Below are positions 54,482-62,296 of a stretch of DNA of 64,000 nucleotides, one piece after another; position 1 is the first letter of the stretch; every line of letters starts with the position of its first letter. The stretch is from NCBI GenBank assembly GCA_902774265.1, contig CACYHR010000027.1, forward strand, positions 1,779 to 65,778, given 5' to 3'. The notes beneath the pieces are model-generated. The model was given only the letters and a program-made list of their open reading frames with translations, did not search any database and had not been told where the DNA came from. This DNA comes from an uncultured Eubacteriales bacterium. Its GTDB lineage: Bacteria; Bacillota; Clostridia; Peptostreptococcales; Anaerovoracaceae. Position numbers and translations under genes: made by a program.

Positions 54482-54616
54482 CTCATCCTCCCCAGTCTTC
54501 AGTTATTGCAAGATTTCTCATAAGCGGTATTCGTACTAAGTGTATCACATTGATGCTCTTAATGTTGATAATGTTTTTATCTTCGGTTCCCTGTGCACCT
54601 GTCTCAAAGATTGCCC

Positions 54617-54663
54617 GCAAAAGAAAACGAATACCTGCATGTATTGTCATGCACGGTATTCGT
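54617..54663 (-). terminator. Terminator after the HAD lipoprotein gene
   Basis: ACGAATACC/GGTATTCGT stem with an extended inner GCATG/CATGC stem, followed on the minus strand by TTTTCTTTT. Confidence 0.75.
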
Positions 54664-54698
54664 TCATATGTGTCAGATATAATATTTTCCGGCGAATG

Positions 54699-56306
54699 TT
54701 ACATTTCCGGAGATCCCTCACCGAGATGAATCGAATGATATCCTGAATATGTCTCGAGGAATCCCGTTTTGAATGACAGTCCGTTATCTTCGTCTGATGA
54801 TTCAAGGACATATTTATCACAGATATCCCAAATGGTCATGTCTCTGTCCTTCATAGACTGCAGCTGTTCTTCGTTTTTGCTTCCGTCAAAGAGCTTTTCT
54901 TCGGTTTTGCCGTATTTTACAGTTAAAGCACTGCCGCGCAGACTGCGCCTGCCGTTCTCATCACGGCCCTGCAGCAGATACAGTGTGTCTCCATTCTCAG
55001 TCGCCTTTTCGAGATCGTAATTCAGCGTATCTCCCTCATAGACTGCAATCTCAGCTATGAGCCCTGCACCGTCCGTTACTTTACGGTCGGCACGGTTAAA
55101 GCATACGACCAGAGCAAGAGAATCGAGTTCAGTGCAGAAATTGAAATCATCTGTTGATGCCATGAATCCTGCTATCGGTCCGTGATCACTGTATTCAGGG
55201 GAAATAGCATTCACTATCGCTTCGACCATGCCTTCTCCCTGAGTCTGTGCTTTAGTCGGGTTCTTCATCTTTGACCATCCCTCGGAATCGGCATAATAAC
55301 CGCAGCCGGTATCGTAGTCATATGCATTTTTATACTGTCCGTAATAATCGGTCTGAGGTGTCATTCCGATAACGCCGCTGCAGTACTTGTGCAGATCGAA
55401 GCTGTCTATTGCCGCACGTATCACTCCCGGCGCGGAATCCGAACACACCCACACATCTATATTGTTGTCACTTAATGCATGCCAAAGCTCGTTTATATTC
55501 TTCGGAACGGAAACGCCCTTCGTCCATTTGACTTTGACCTTTCCTACGGATGTATCAAGATCAGAAGGCGATTTCCATGTAACTTTAGATGTCTTGACCT
55601 TGCTGTATTCTTTAAGGCATCGCTTAGTAAGATCATATACCTCATCGTCACTCATGCCTGAATACAGGTAAGTGATCCACGGAGAGGCAACATCCGCAGA
55701 TTCCGATTTTTTTATAAGGTTGTACATCAGGCGCAGCTTAGCAGCAAAATCCTTCCAGTAAGGATCTTCTTCGAGCAGCTTGCGGTTATCCTCGCTGACA
55801 CCCGCAGCACTGATGCCACTGTATCTGTACCACATATTGGAATAATCATCCGTTATATTCTGAGCCAGAGCATCATATGTAACACCTTCGTATCCGTAAT
55901 CCTCCAGATCGGCATACGGATCATTTATGCCCGTCAGAAGTATCTCTTTGAGCTGATAAGGCTGGATATCAAATGACATTGTCTCTATCTGGTAGATCAG
56001 AGTCTGTTCCTCTATATCAAAAATCGCACAGGTATTGTCAAAATCAAATACAACATAATTACCGCTGCTCTTTCCTTTACCGTAAACGCCGTATGTATCA
56101 AGCAGATCGTTGATACCTGTCTTTACATCCTTGTTCCAGTCAGCATCGCTGAGCCTCATTCCCTGTCCCTTATTCGGCTTTGGATCTTTTGGGGATCCGT
56201 CTTCCGTATTATTGCCGCACGCACAAAGACCTGCAGTCATCAAAAAGATAAGCACCAGTACCAGCGCTCTTTGAAGCATTCTTTTCTGCAGCATATTGTC
56301 TATCAT
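54699..56306 (-). CDS. HAD-superfamily phosphatase lipoprotein
   Basis: 535 aa from ATG 56306. The ATG four codons earlier abuts GGAG and is too close to use it. A signal sequence ends in lipobox LCAC (about Cys30). The HAD nucleophile motif VFDFDNTCAIFD lies near 85, and WVCSDSAPG is a plausible motif II region. The pattern resembles phosphorylcholine-phosphatase-like secreted HAD enzymes, from family memory. About 540 residues is long for a HAD domain; the C-terminal third (from ~390) is probably a separate beta-rich part. Exported and membrane-tethered; substrate unknown. Monocistronic. Confidence 0.75.
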   Translation of the reverse strand: MIDNMLQKRMLQRALVLVLIFLMTAGLCACGNNTEDGSPKDPKPNKGQGMRLSDADWNKDVKTGINDLLDTYGVYGKGKSSGNYVVFDFDNTCAIFDIEEQTLIYQIETMSFDIQPYQLKEILLTGINDPYADLEDYGYEGVTYDALAQNITDDYSNMWYRYSGISAAGVSEDNRKLLEEDPYWKDFAAKLRLMYNLIKKSESADVASPWITYLYSGMSDDEVYDLTKRCLKEYSKVKTSKVTWKSPSDLDTSVGKVKVKWTKGVSVPKNINELWHALSDNNIDVWVCSDSAPGVIRAAIDSFDLHKYCSGVIGMTPQTDYYGQYKNAYDYDTGCGYYADSEGWSKMKNPTKAQTQGEGMVEAIVNAISPEYSDHGPIAGFMASTDDFNFCTELDSLALVVCFNRADRKVTDGAGLIAEIAVYEGDTLNYDLEKATENGDTLYLLQGRDENGRRSLRGSALTVKYGKTEEKLFDGSKNEEQLQSMKDRDMTIWDICDKYVLESSDEDNGLSFKTGFLETYSGYHSIHLGEGSPEM

Positions 56307-56387
56307 TTTTGCAAACATCTCCTAAAATACTGTTTTTCGATTCCACACGCAATAATACCACAATAAGACGGTCTACTCCAAACAAAA

Positions 56388-56414
56388 TACGCCTCAATTT
56401 TGAAGTGAGGCGCA
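56388..56414. terminator. Terminator between pepT and the HAD lipoprotein gene
   Basis: ACGCCTCA/TGAGGCGC stem with A and T runs on both sides, readable in either direction. Confidence 0.7.
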
Positions 56415-56423
56415 TTTTTTAAT

Positions 56424-56505
56424 TACAATTCAGTGAACAGCCGGAGTCATAAATAAAGCGAAATACTCTGCTTATCATTATGAGCTGCATTCAGCGCACT
56501 GCTGC
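56424..56505. repeat. R2 repeat, partial copy
   Basis: Begins TTACAATTCAGTGAACAGCC and contains AAGCGAAATACTCTGCTTAT and GAGCTGCATTCAG. It matches the reverse complement of about 61068-61165. Located just past the pepT stop codon. Confidence 0.75.
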
Positions 56506-56511
56506 TGTCTG

Positions 56512-57720
56512 CTATTTTACTCTTACGATCTCTGTAAGCACATCTACCATTGTCTCTATCGACTGTACCGGAACATATTCCGTGTTGCTGTGGAAATTGT
56601 GTCCGCCTGTCGAGAGGTTAGGGCAAGGAAGTCCTTTATATGAAAGCATTGCTCCGTCTGTACCGCCTCTGATAGCGATGACCTTCGGGTCAACGCCGCA
56701 TGCTTCGAATGCTGCTTTAGCGTCATCTATCAGATACATGTGAGGTTCAACGATTTCTTTCATATTTCTGTATGCATCTTTGATCTCGAGCTCAAGTACA
56801 TTACCGTACTTCGCGTTAATGTAATCCGCAGCTGATTTGAGCAGCGCCTTTTTTTCATCAAAAAGACCCGCATCATGGTCTCTAACAAGATACTGCATCT
56901 GCGCATCGGCATTAGTTGCATTGAGCTTTGTCAGATGGAAGAATCCATCGTATCCCTCGGTGCATTCCGGACGCTGATCCTGAGGCAGCATTCTGTCAAA
57001 CTCTCCGGCTATCCTTGCCGCATTGATCATGATACCCTTTGCTTCGCCAGGATGAATATCCTTGCCCTGGATCTTTATGAATGCTGTAGCTGCGTTGAAA
57101 TTCTCATATTCAATTTCACCGATCGCACCGCCGTCTACTGTATATGCGCATTCCGCGTCAAAATTTGGCACATCGAAGAAATCAGTTCCCTGTCCTATCT
57201 CTTCATCAGGTGTAAAGCCTATTGATACCTTTCCGTGCTTTATGCTGTCATCGCTGAGAAGTCTCTCTGCGAGTCCCATGATTTCCGCTACTCCCGCTTT
57301 ATCGTCTGCACCGAGAAGGGAAACACCGTCTGTCACGATGAGATCCTTGCCGACATAGCGCAGCATGTCAGGAAAAGCTGCAGGGTCGAGTGATACGCTG
57401 TCATTCAGTTTGATGACTCCTCCGTCGTATTTTTCTACTATCCTTGCTGTGCTCGCATCGCCCGAAGGTCCAGGAGCCGTATCCATATGTGAAACGAATC
57501 CCAGTCTGCGTGCTCCCTCTGTGTTAGCCGGGATCTCTCCGTAGACATAGCAATGCTCCTCATCGAGACGCACATTGCTGACGCCCATCTCACGCAAATC
57601 GTCTGCAAGCACACGCGCCAGATCAAACTGTTTTGATGTGCTCGGTGATGTGCCGGTCTCCTCGTCGGACTGGGTGTCGATTGAAATATACTTCATAAAT
57701 CTGTCAATTACACTGCTCAT
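56512..57720 (-). CDS. pepT: Peptidase T (tripeptide aminopeptidase)
   Basis: 402-aa M20 zinc aminopeptidase that removes N-terminal residues from tripeptides in the cytoplasm. Metal-site motifs in order: FVSHMDTAPGPSG, LLGADDKAGVAEIM, FTPDEEIGQGTDFFD, DIHPGEAKG, and TGGHNFHSNTEY. ATG 57720 follows GGAGG; the upstream in-frame ATG lacks a ribosome site. Monocistronic between hairpins. Confidence 0.95.
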   Translation of the reverse strand: MSSVIDRFMKYISIDTQSDEETGTSPSTSKQFDLARVLADDLREMGVSNVRLDEEHCYVYGEIPANTEGARRLGFVSHMDTAPGPSGDASTARIVEKYDGGVIKLNDSVSLDPAAFPDMLRYVGKDLIVTDGVSLLGADDKAGVAEIMGLAERLLSDDSIKHGKVSIGFTPDEEIGQGTDFFDVPNFDAECAYTVDGGAIGEIEYENFNAATAFIKIQGKDIHPGEAKGIMINAARIAGEFDRMLPQDQRPECTEGYDGFFHLTKLNATNADAQMQYLVRDHDAGLFDEKKALLKSAADYINAKYGNVLELEIKDAYRNMKEIVEPHMYLIDDAKAAFEACGVDPKVIAIRGGTDGAMLSYKGLPCPNLSTGGHNFHSNTEYVPVQSIETMVDVLTEIVRVK

Positions 57721-57837
57721 TTTTTTAATGCCTCCTGCTATGAATAAGTGCATTGTATATTATTGTATCCGGATTCTATCCGGGCAAATAATTATGCTAA
57801 GTATTTGCCGCAAATATTGTAACACTATCGGAAGCAA

Positions 57838-57881
57838 TAAAAAAGAGACCGCAGTATAAAACGCATTTATACGATCTCTTT
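57838..57881 (-). terminator. Terminator downstream of cdd
   Basis: AAAGAGA/TCTCTTT outer stem plus GTATAAA/TTTATAC inner stem. It separates pepT from the R2 copy and cdd. Confidence 0.6.
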
Positions 57882-57885
57882 CGTT

Positions 57886-58129
57886 ACAATTCAGTAAATA
57901 GCAGATCCATATACTTTAAAGGCAGTGCCATCCGGAAAAGGTTTCCGTCACCGAGAATGCCTGGCTCGTCGGCTTTGCCTCGCGTAGGACCCGGTCTGTC
58001 GCTTCGCTTTCAGGCGGCCGGTCCTTAGCCGCTCGCCTGCAGCCTTCTCGCAGCACTTCTTAGGTTCCTCCAAATTCTCTGTCTGTCGCTGCCTTACAGT
58101 CCGTAAATTGTAATTACTCGGCCGATGGC
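57886..58129. repeat. R2 repeat, long copy, minus orientation
   Basis: The segment about 57990-58127 (GTCGCTTCGCTTTCAGGCGG, CCTGCAGCCTTCTCGCAGCA, ACTCGGCCGATGG) is the reverse complement of 60850-60986 with few differences. The left end TTACAATTCAGTAAATAGC matches the short copy at 43624. No gene in 57721-58224. Confidence 0.85.
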
Positions 58130-58224
58130 TATAGACTATCGTTTTTCTATTGCACTGCCCCTCATTTCAAATGAGAGATTAAGAATAATACGCAGCTTCT
58201 TTCAGCAAGCAGCCGAAGTCATAA

Positions 58225-58731
58225 TCAAGGCAGGTTGTCCGGGCCGAAGCTTTGCGGAAGCAGCTCCTCAAGTGTCCACTGCCTGTAGTCGTCTGCCGTT
58301 TTCGCAGAAATAATCTGCAGCTCTGCCGGATCGGCAAATTCCCGCATGAATTGCCTGCAAATTCCGCAAGGCGGGCAGTATTCGGAGCTGCTTACCGACG
58401 ACTCTTCCGTAACCGGAGATTCTTCCGAAACCGCATTATTTACAGATTCTGCAGGCGCGCCGGCAAGCGCAACAGCTTTAATACTTTGCTCGCCTTCTGA
58501 GATTGCCTGTGAAATGGCATTGCGTTCAGCGCAGATACCGCAAGGATAGGAGGCGTTTTCAACATTAACTCCCTTATATATCCTGCCGGAAGACGCCAGC
58601 ACAGCAGCGCCTACCTTAAATCCGGAATATGGAGCGTACGCATTGGCACGCACATCAAGTGCTGCTCTGATTAGCTCAGCTTTAAGCCCTGCATCACTGT
58701 CAGCAGTAAGCTTGCCGTTTTTCTTATCCAT
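58225..58731 (-). CDS. cdd: Cytidine deaminase with acidic/serine insertion
   Basis: 168 aa. Zinc deaminase converting cytidine and deoxycytidine to uridine forms in pyrimidine salvage. The zinc and catalytic motifs are CAERNAI and PCGICRQFM, with the family opening NAYAPYSGFKVGAAV. Between them sits an extra ~25-residue Ser/Glu-rich stretch (around SEESPVTEESSVSSSE) where the family has a short turn. GGAGG lies ten bases before ATG 58731. Confidence 0.93.
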   Translation of the reverse strand: MDKKNGKLTADSDAGLKAELIRAALDVRANAYAPYSGFKVGAAVLASSGRIYKGVNVENASYPCGICAERNAISQAISEGEQSIKAVALAGAPAESVNNAVSEESPVTEESSVSSSEYCPPCGICRQFMREFADPAELQIISAKTADDYRQWTLEELLPQSFGPDNLP

Positions 58732-58844
58732 ACAGTTCCGCCTCCAATCTTTGCTTCCTGATTAGCCCTTTCTCCTGTATCTATGTTCTCTATCTATGAT
58801 TTCTATCTATATTCCCTGAATTAGAGCTTGACTCCATTCTCTGC

Positions 58845-58990
58845 AAATTCTTCCATTGTTTGATCATATCAGGTCTGCCGCATGGTCATTTCAAATCTGA
58901 TCAATCAAGTCCATTACATGGCCAAATCAAATCTGATCGATCACGACTTCCGCATGGTCATTTCAGGAAAACAGCTTTTCCTCAAAACTC
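58845..58990. repeat. Tandem array R5, 36-nt unit
   Basis: CATGGTCATTTC-type unit heads occur at 58881, 58917 and 58953, exactly 36 nt apart. CAAATCTGATC is in the first two units; the third is incomplete. It lies between cdd and the B3/4 gene; no gene in 58732-58981. Confidence 0.65.
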
Positions 58991-59743
58991 AAATCTCGGA
59001 TTGTCTTTGTCTACCAGACCGGTTGCAACAGTGCAGCGACTGCCTGATTTTGCAAAATGATTTGCGATCAGTTCGGTGAAATCCTTCATTGCCTGTTTTA
59101 CCTCTTCGAGATTGAGGTTGCTGAAACCATCGATAGGATAGAGTACTGCTGTCGTCTTTTCTGTCATCTTGCCTACTTCACTCTGTCTCCAGGTCCAGCG
59201 GCGTGTTCTGACCTCGTGACCGGATACATAAACGACTTCGCCTTCTTCCGGATTGTCAAACTCGCCTTCCGGCGCTCCGAATGGTCTGAATGTATCCTCT
59301 GCTGTCGCAGGTCTGACCTCAAGACCTGCATCCTCACAGCCTCTGCCTGTTCCATCAGGGCGGACAAAGGTATTCATGTCATGGGCTCCGATAGGGATCC
59401 TGTATTTGAGGGATATCGCATTGCCCAGATCTACGGCAGGGTTGATCGAAGGCAGACCTTTTCCCTTTGCAAGTCTGTCCATCAGTGCTTCGGCAGCGCA
59501 GGCATATCTGTTAGGATTTATGCCGAGCGCGCGGAAAGCCTCACGATACGGAACAACTACAGGATCATTCTTCGCCTTGTTTCCGCTCTCTGCGAAATAC
59601 TCAATCACGGCCTTTTCATTTTCCTCAAGCATTTTACTGATCGCCGGAACCTCATCCGCATTATTTATCCCTGTAACTGCAACTACGCCAACAACAAATT
59701 CAGGCAGTTTATCAAAAACCTCTTTGCTTACTTCGTAATACAT
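58982..59743 (-). CDS. B3/4 domain protein (PheRS-beta editing-domain-like)
   Basis: 253 aa. A standalone B3/B4 tRNA-binding/editing-like domain of the kind found in the phenylalanyl-tRNA synthetase beta chain. Family phrases: YREAFRALGINPNRYACAAE, LPSINPAVDLGNAISLKYRIP, and GAHDMNTF. Such freestanding proteins are presumed to bind or proofread tRNA-linked amino acids, but the activity is unproven. AAGGAGG precedes ATG 59743; the upstream in-frame start is unlikely because it runs into R1 repeat E. Confidence 0.88.
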   Translation of the reverse strand: MYYEVSKEVFDKLPEFVVGVVAVTGINNADEVPAISKMLEENEKAVIEYFAESGNKAKNDPVVVPYREAFRALGINPNRYACAAEALMDRLAKGKGLPSINPAVDLGNAISLKYRIPIGAHDMNTFVRPDGTGRGCEDAGLEVRPATAEDTFRPFGAPEGEFDNPEEGEVVYVSGHEVRTRRWTWRQSEVGKMTEKTTAVLYPIDGFSNLNLEEVKQAMKDFTELIANHFAKSGSRCTVATGLVDKDNPRFEF

Positions 59744-59770
59744 CCAGTCCTCCTTCTTTCCTAAAGCATA

Positions 59771-59825
59771 TTCAACCAGGAGCAAAGCTCCAACAAGCTC
59801 GCTTGATTGGAGCGAGCGACGCCGT
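59771..59825. repeat. R1 repeat copy E
   Basis: Clean copy: TTCAACCAGGAGCAAAGCTC, CAACAAGCTCGCTTGATTGG, AGCGAGCGACGCCGT. Contains the GGAGC-aaa-GCTCC and GCTCGCT/AGCGAGC hairpins. Same orientation as copy B. Confidence 0.85.
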
Positions 59826-59827
59826 CA

Positions 59828-59914
59828 ACAGACACCGGGAGCTTCAGCTCCTGAGAGCATCAGTGTCGAAAATGGAACCCGCCGCCTAAGAGGCGGGGGA
59901 CATCCGGTGTCTGT
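59828..59914. repeat. R1b element, 87 bp with 11-bp terminal inverted repeats
   Basis: ACAGACACCGG at the left end and its perfect complement CCGGTGTCTGT at the right end. Inside are GGAGCTTCAGCTCC and CCGCC-taaga-GGCGG hairpins. It directly abuts R1 copy E. A degraded relative lies at 2076-2176 beside R1 copy B. Confidence 0.8.
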
Positions 59915-60009
59915 TATTACTGCTCTATTATATATACCGGAGCACCCGATTGCAAAAATCGGATATGGCATCTCGTTCCGTCGGTGTGCTTGTCTATCTT
60001 TTTTTGCCG

Positions 60010-60297
60010 CCTTGCACATACTCGGTATGGTGGTCGGCCAAAATCACAAAAAGTAGTATTTAAGCCGACCTCGTATGGCGAAGTCGGTTGCCATTTCTAA
60101 AAAACCGGCGTTTTGGCCGACGAGGTATGGCGAAGTCGGTTGCTATTTTTAAAAACCGGCGTTTTGGCCGACGAGGTATGGCGAAGTCGGTTGCCATTTC
60201 CAAAAAAACCGGCGTTTTGGCCGACGAGGTATGGCGAACTTGGCTGTATTTTTCTCTTGACCGCTGTTTGGTCGACCTAGTTACTGCCGAGTAAATT
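60010..60297. repeat. Tandem array R4, 51-53-nt unit
   Basis: The core GTATGGCGAAGTCGGTTGC starts at 60073, 60125 and 60176, with degenerate members at 60025 and 60229. Each full unit contains CCGAC...GTCGG, able to form a hairpin, followed by GCCATTTC-type and A-rich spacer and GGCGTTTTGG. A plus-strand frame open through it reflects the repeat, not a gene. No gene in 59744-60447. Confidence 0.88.
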
Positions 60298-60345
60298 AAA
60301 GAGACTGTCGCATATATGAAATACTTACATGTGACAGCCTCTCTG
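60297..60345 (-). terminator. Terminator of the DUF1858 gene
   Basis: AGAG-CTGTC-CAT paired with ATG-GACAG-CTCT, imperfect stem, followed on the minus strand by TTTAATTTA. Confidence 0.6.
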
Positions 60346-60447
60346 GAATTCTAATTTCTATCAGTATATTTCGTTATTTTTACGAAAATTACGATAAAAT
60401 GCGATTTGCTGAATCAATCGCTGACAGTTCGCCGATGCAGCTTAATA

Positions 60448-60642
60448 TTATGCACCGAGGGCTTCGTTCAGAGCTGATACGAGCTTATCCCCGTCAAGTC
60501 CGTGTACCTGTGCTGCGGCCTCGATAGACTCTCCCTGAGATGCAGGGCAACCAATGCACATCATTCCGTTTGCAAAGAATGTGCGAACCAGTTCAGGATG
60601 CTCGTTGATAACCTCTCCGATGATCATGTCTTTAGTAATCAT
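60448..60642 (-). CDS. DUF1858 domain protein
   Basis: 64 aa. Single DUF1858 domain of the type linked to hybrid-cluster and disulphide proteins: MITKDMIIGEVINEHPELVR, then NGMMCIGCPAS with the conserved Cys-x2-Cys. Short, probably cytoplasmic, redox- or metal-related by family; function unproven. AAAGGAG precedes the ATG. Confidence 0.92.
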   Translation of the reverse strand: MITKDMIIGEVINEHPELVRTFFANGMMCIGCPASQGESIEAAAQVHGLDGDKLVSALNEALGA

Positions 60643-60841
60643 GATAATAATCTCCTTTCAGATCTATTGTTATAATCTTCTGAATTTTATAATTTTATTG
60701 TGTTTTTTGTATTTCCGAGCGACCTATTGTGTACTGATAATCAGCTTAATTCTTAATCGCCCTGTTCCTGCAAAATACTACATCCCGCGCAGTACAATGT
60801 CAAGTAAAATTCCTATTTATTTAGTAGGAAATACCTATTGT

Positions 60842-61165
60842 GCTACAATTCAGCCATCGGCGGAGCGATTACAATTAACGAACTGTAAGGCAGCGACTGA
60901 CAGAGAATCTGGAGGAGCCGCTAAGAGTGCTGCGAGAAGGCTGCAGGCGAGCGGCTAAGAACCGGCCACCTGAAAGCGAAGCGGAGTCTGCAAACTCCTC
61001 GTGAACTTATCGCAAGGAAGGGCACACTTGCGGGAGGATGCCCTTACGATGGAACAGAGCGGCGGAATAACAGTGCACTGAACGCAGCTCATGATGATAA
61101 GCAGAGTATTTCGCTTTATATGACTGTGGCCTGACTGTGGCCGTTCGCTGAACAGTAACGAATAT
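60842..61165. repeat. R2 repeat, longest copy, plus orientation
   Basis: Begins CTACAATTCAGCCATCGGC and ends CGTTCGCTGAACAGTAACGA, degenerate inverted ends. It holds the segment shared with 57886-58129 in its left half and with 56424-56505 in its right half, so it may be the full-length element. No open frame of interest inside. No gene in 60643-61350. Confidence 0.8.
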
Positions 61166-61281
61166 TTATCTCTCACATTCTGCATGAATGCAGAGAAGGC
61201 AGAGGAATGCAGAATTCTGACTACAGATCCCGGTCATTCTTAAAAAAAATCAGTTATATTTCAATTCCGCAGAGGTCTTTA

Positions 61282-61290
61282 TGGTATACT
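61282..61290 (+). promoter_or_regulatory. Extended -10 promoter of the DUF2156-GNAT-thrH operon
   Basis: TGGTATACT, an extended -10 box, about 55 bases before ATG 61351. No clear -35, as usual for extended -10 promoters. Confidence 0.45.
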
Positions 61291-61350
61291 TCTGCATGGA
61301 AAAACCAAATTAAGAATTTATCACACAATCGAATGATCATCGGAGGGTAT

Positions 61351-62295
61351 ATGATCGACTGGAAAGAAATCGAATTAAGCGACAAGCCTCAGATTGAGAG
61401 CAAGATATGTGCAAGCGGCTGTCATGGTGCAGACTATAGTTTTGCGAATCTGTATATATGGCGAAAGGCGTATGTACCATTGATAGCATTCTGCGGATCG
61501 CGCCTGCTTGTTGGAATGCCTCAATGGGATGTTTATGCCTACCCTAAGGGGGACGGTGATGTCACTGAGTCAATTGAGTTGCTGCTTGAGGAGGCTCACT
61601 CAAAGGGTAATAAGCTGCGTCTTCGCGGACTGACCGAAAAAACTATTAATGAATTTATTCCGCTTTATGGCGACCGCTTTGAGATAATTGAGGACCGTGA
61701 TAATGCGGACTACATTTATTCTGTAGATAAGCTGACAGGACTCGCAGGCCGTCATCTCTCGTCCAAGCGCAACCATATCAAGCATTTCGAAAAAAACGGC
61801 AGCTGGGAATTTCACAGGATTACTGCCACTGAATGCGGTTGCGTGACATCCTGTACCGAAAAGATCGATGATGATCACGAATACATACTGTCATCGCTGA
61901 CAGAAGCAAAAGCTTTTGTAGACGAGTTTTACAGGGAAAAGAACGACCCTGAGCTTGCTGCCGAAGCAACAGCTATAGATGAAATGTTTTCCCATTATGA
62001 TGAGCTGGGATTCATAGGCGGATTGCTGTACCAGAACGGCAGTCCTGTTGCATTCACTGCCGGGACGCGCCTTGATGATATAGTATTTGACACGCATTTT
62101 GAAAAAGCTCTGCCGGGAGTCGAGGGCGCATACACTATGGTCAACCGCGAATTCGCCAGAATGATCGCAGCCGAGATACCCGACCTTCAGTATTTCAACC
62201 GTGAAGAAGACATGGGCATTGAAGGTCTCAGGCGTGCTAAGGAAAGCTATCATCCTGACGTATTGCTTATGAAGTATTTCGCGATAGAAAAGTAA
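61351..62295 (+). CDS. DUF2156 / phosphatidylglycerol lysyltransferase C-terminal domain protein
   Basis: 314 aa. Two GNAT-like halves as in the catalytic domain of MprF-type aminoacyl-lipid synthases: ADYSFANLYIWR, SSKRNHIKHFEK, GGLLYQNGSPVAFTAG, DTHFEKALPGVEGAYTMVNR, and the closing YFNREEDMGIEGLRRAKESY. There is no membrane domain, so it is soluble. Possible aminoacyl-tRNA-dependent transferase; substrate unknown. ATG 61351 has GGAGGG just ahead; 48 upstream codons in frame are not needed. First gene of the operon, one base from the GNAT gene. Confidence 0.85.
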   Translation: MIDWKEIELSDKPQIESKICASGCHGADYSFANLYIWRKAYVPLIAFCGSRLLVGMPQWDVYAYPKGDGDVTESIELLLEEAHSKGNKLRLRGLTEKTINEFIPLYGDRFEIIEDRDNADYIYSVDKLTGLAGRHLSSKRNHIKHFEKNGSWEFHRITATECGCVTSCTEKIDDDHEYILSSLTEAKAFVDEFYREKNDPELAAEATAIDEMFSHYDELGFIGGLLYQNGSPVAFTAGTRLDDIVFDTHFEKALPGVEGAYTMVNREFARMIAAEIPDLQYFNREEDMGIEGLRRAKESYHPDVLLMKYFAIEK

Positions 62296-62296
62296 T

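Noticed and set aside
58845..58990. CRISPR-like 36-nt period
   Set aside because: Only three units, the whole unit drifts rather than alternating fixed repeats and unique spacers, and no cas genes are present.
60088..60294. 68-aa plus-strand frame through the R4 array
   Set aside because: It only translates the tandem repeat; no ribosome site and no non-repeat sequence.
60842..61165. R2 long copy as a complete insertion sequence
   Set aside because: About 320 bp with no transposase frame; at most a non-autonomous element.
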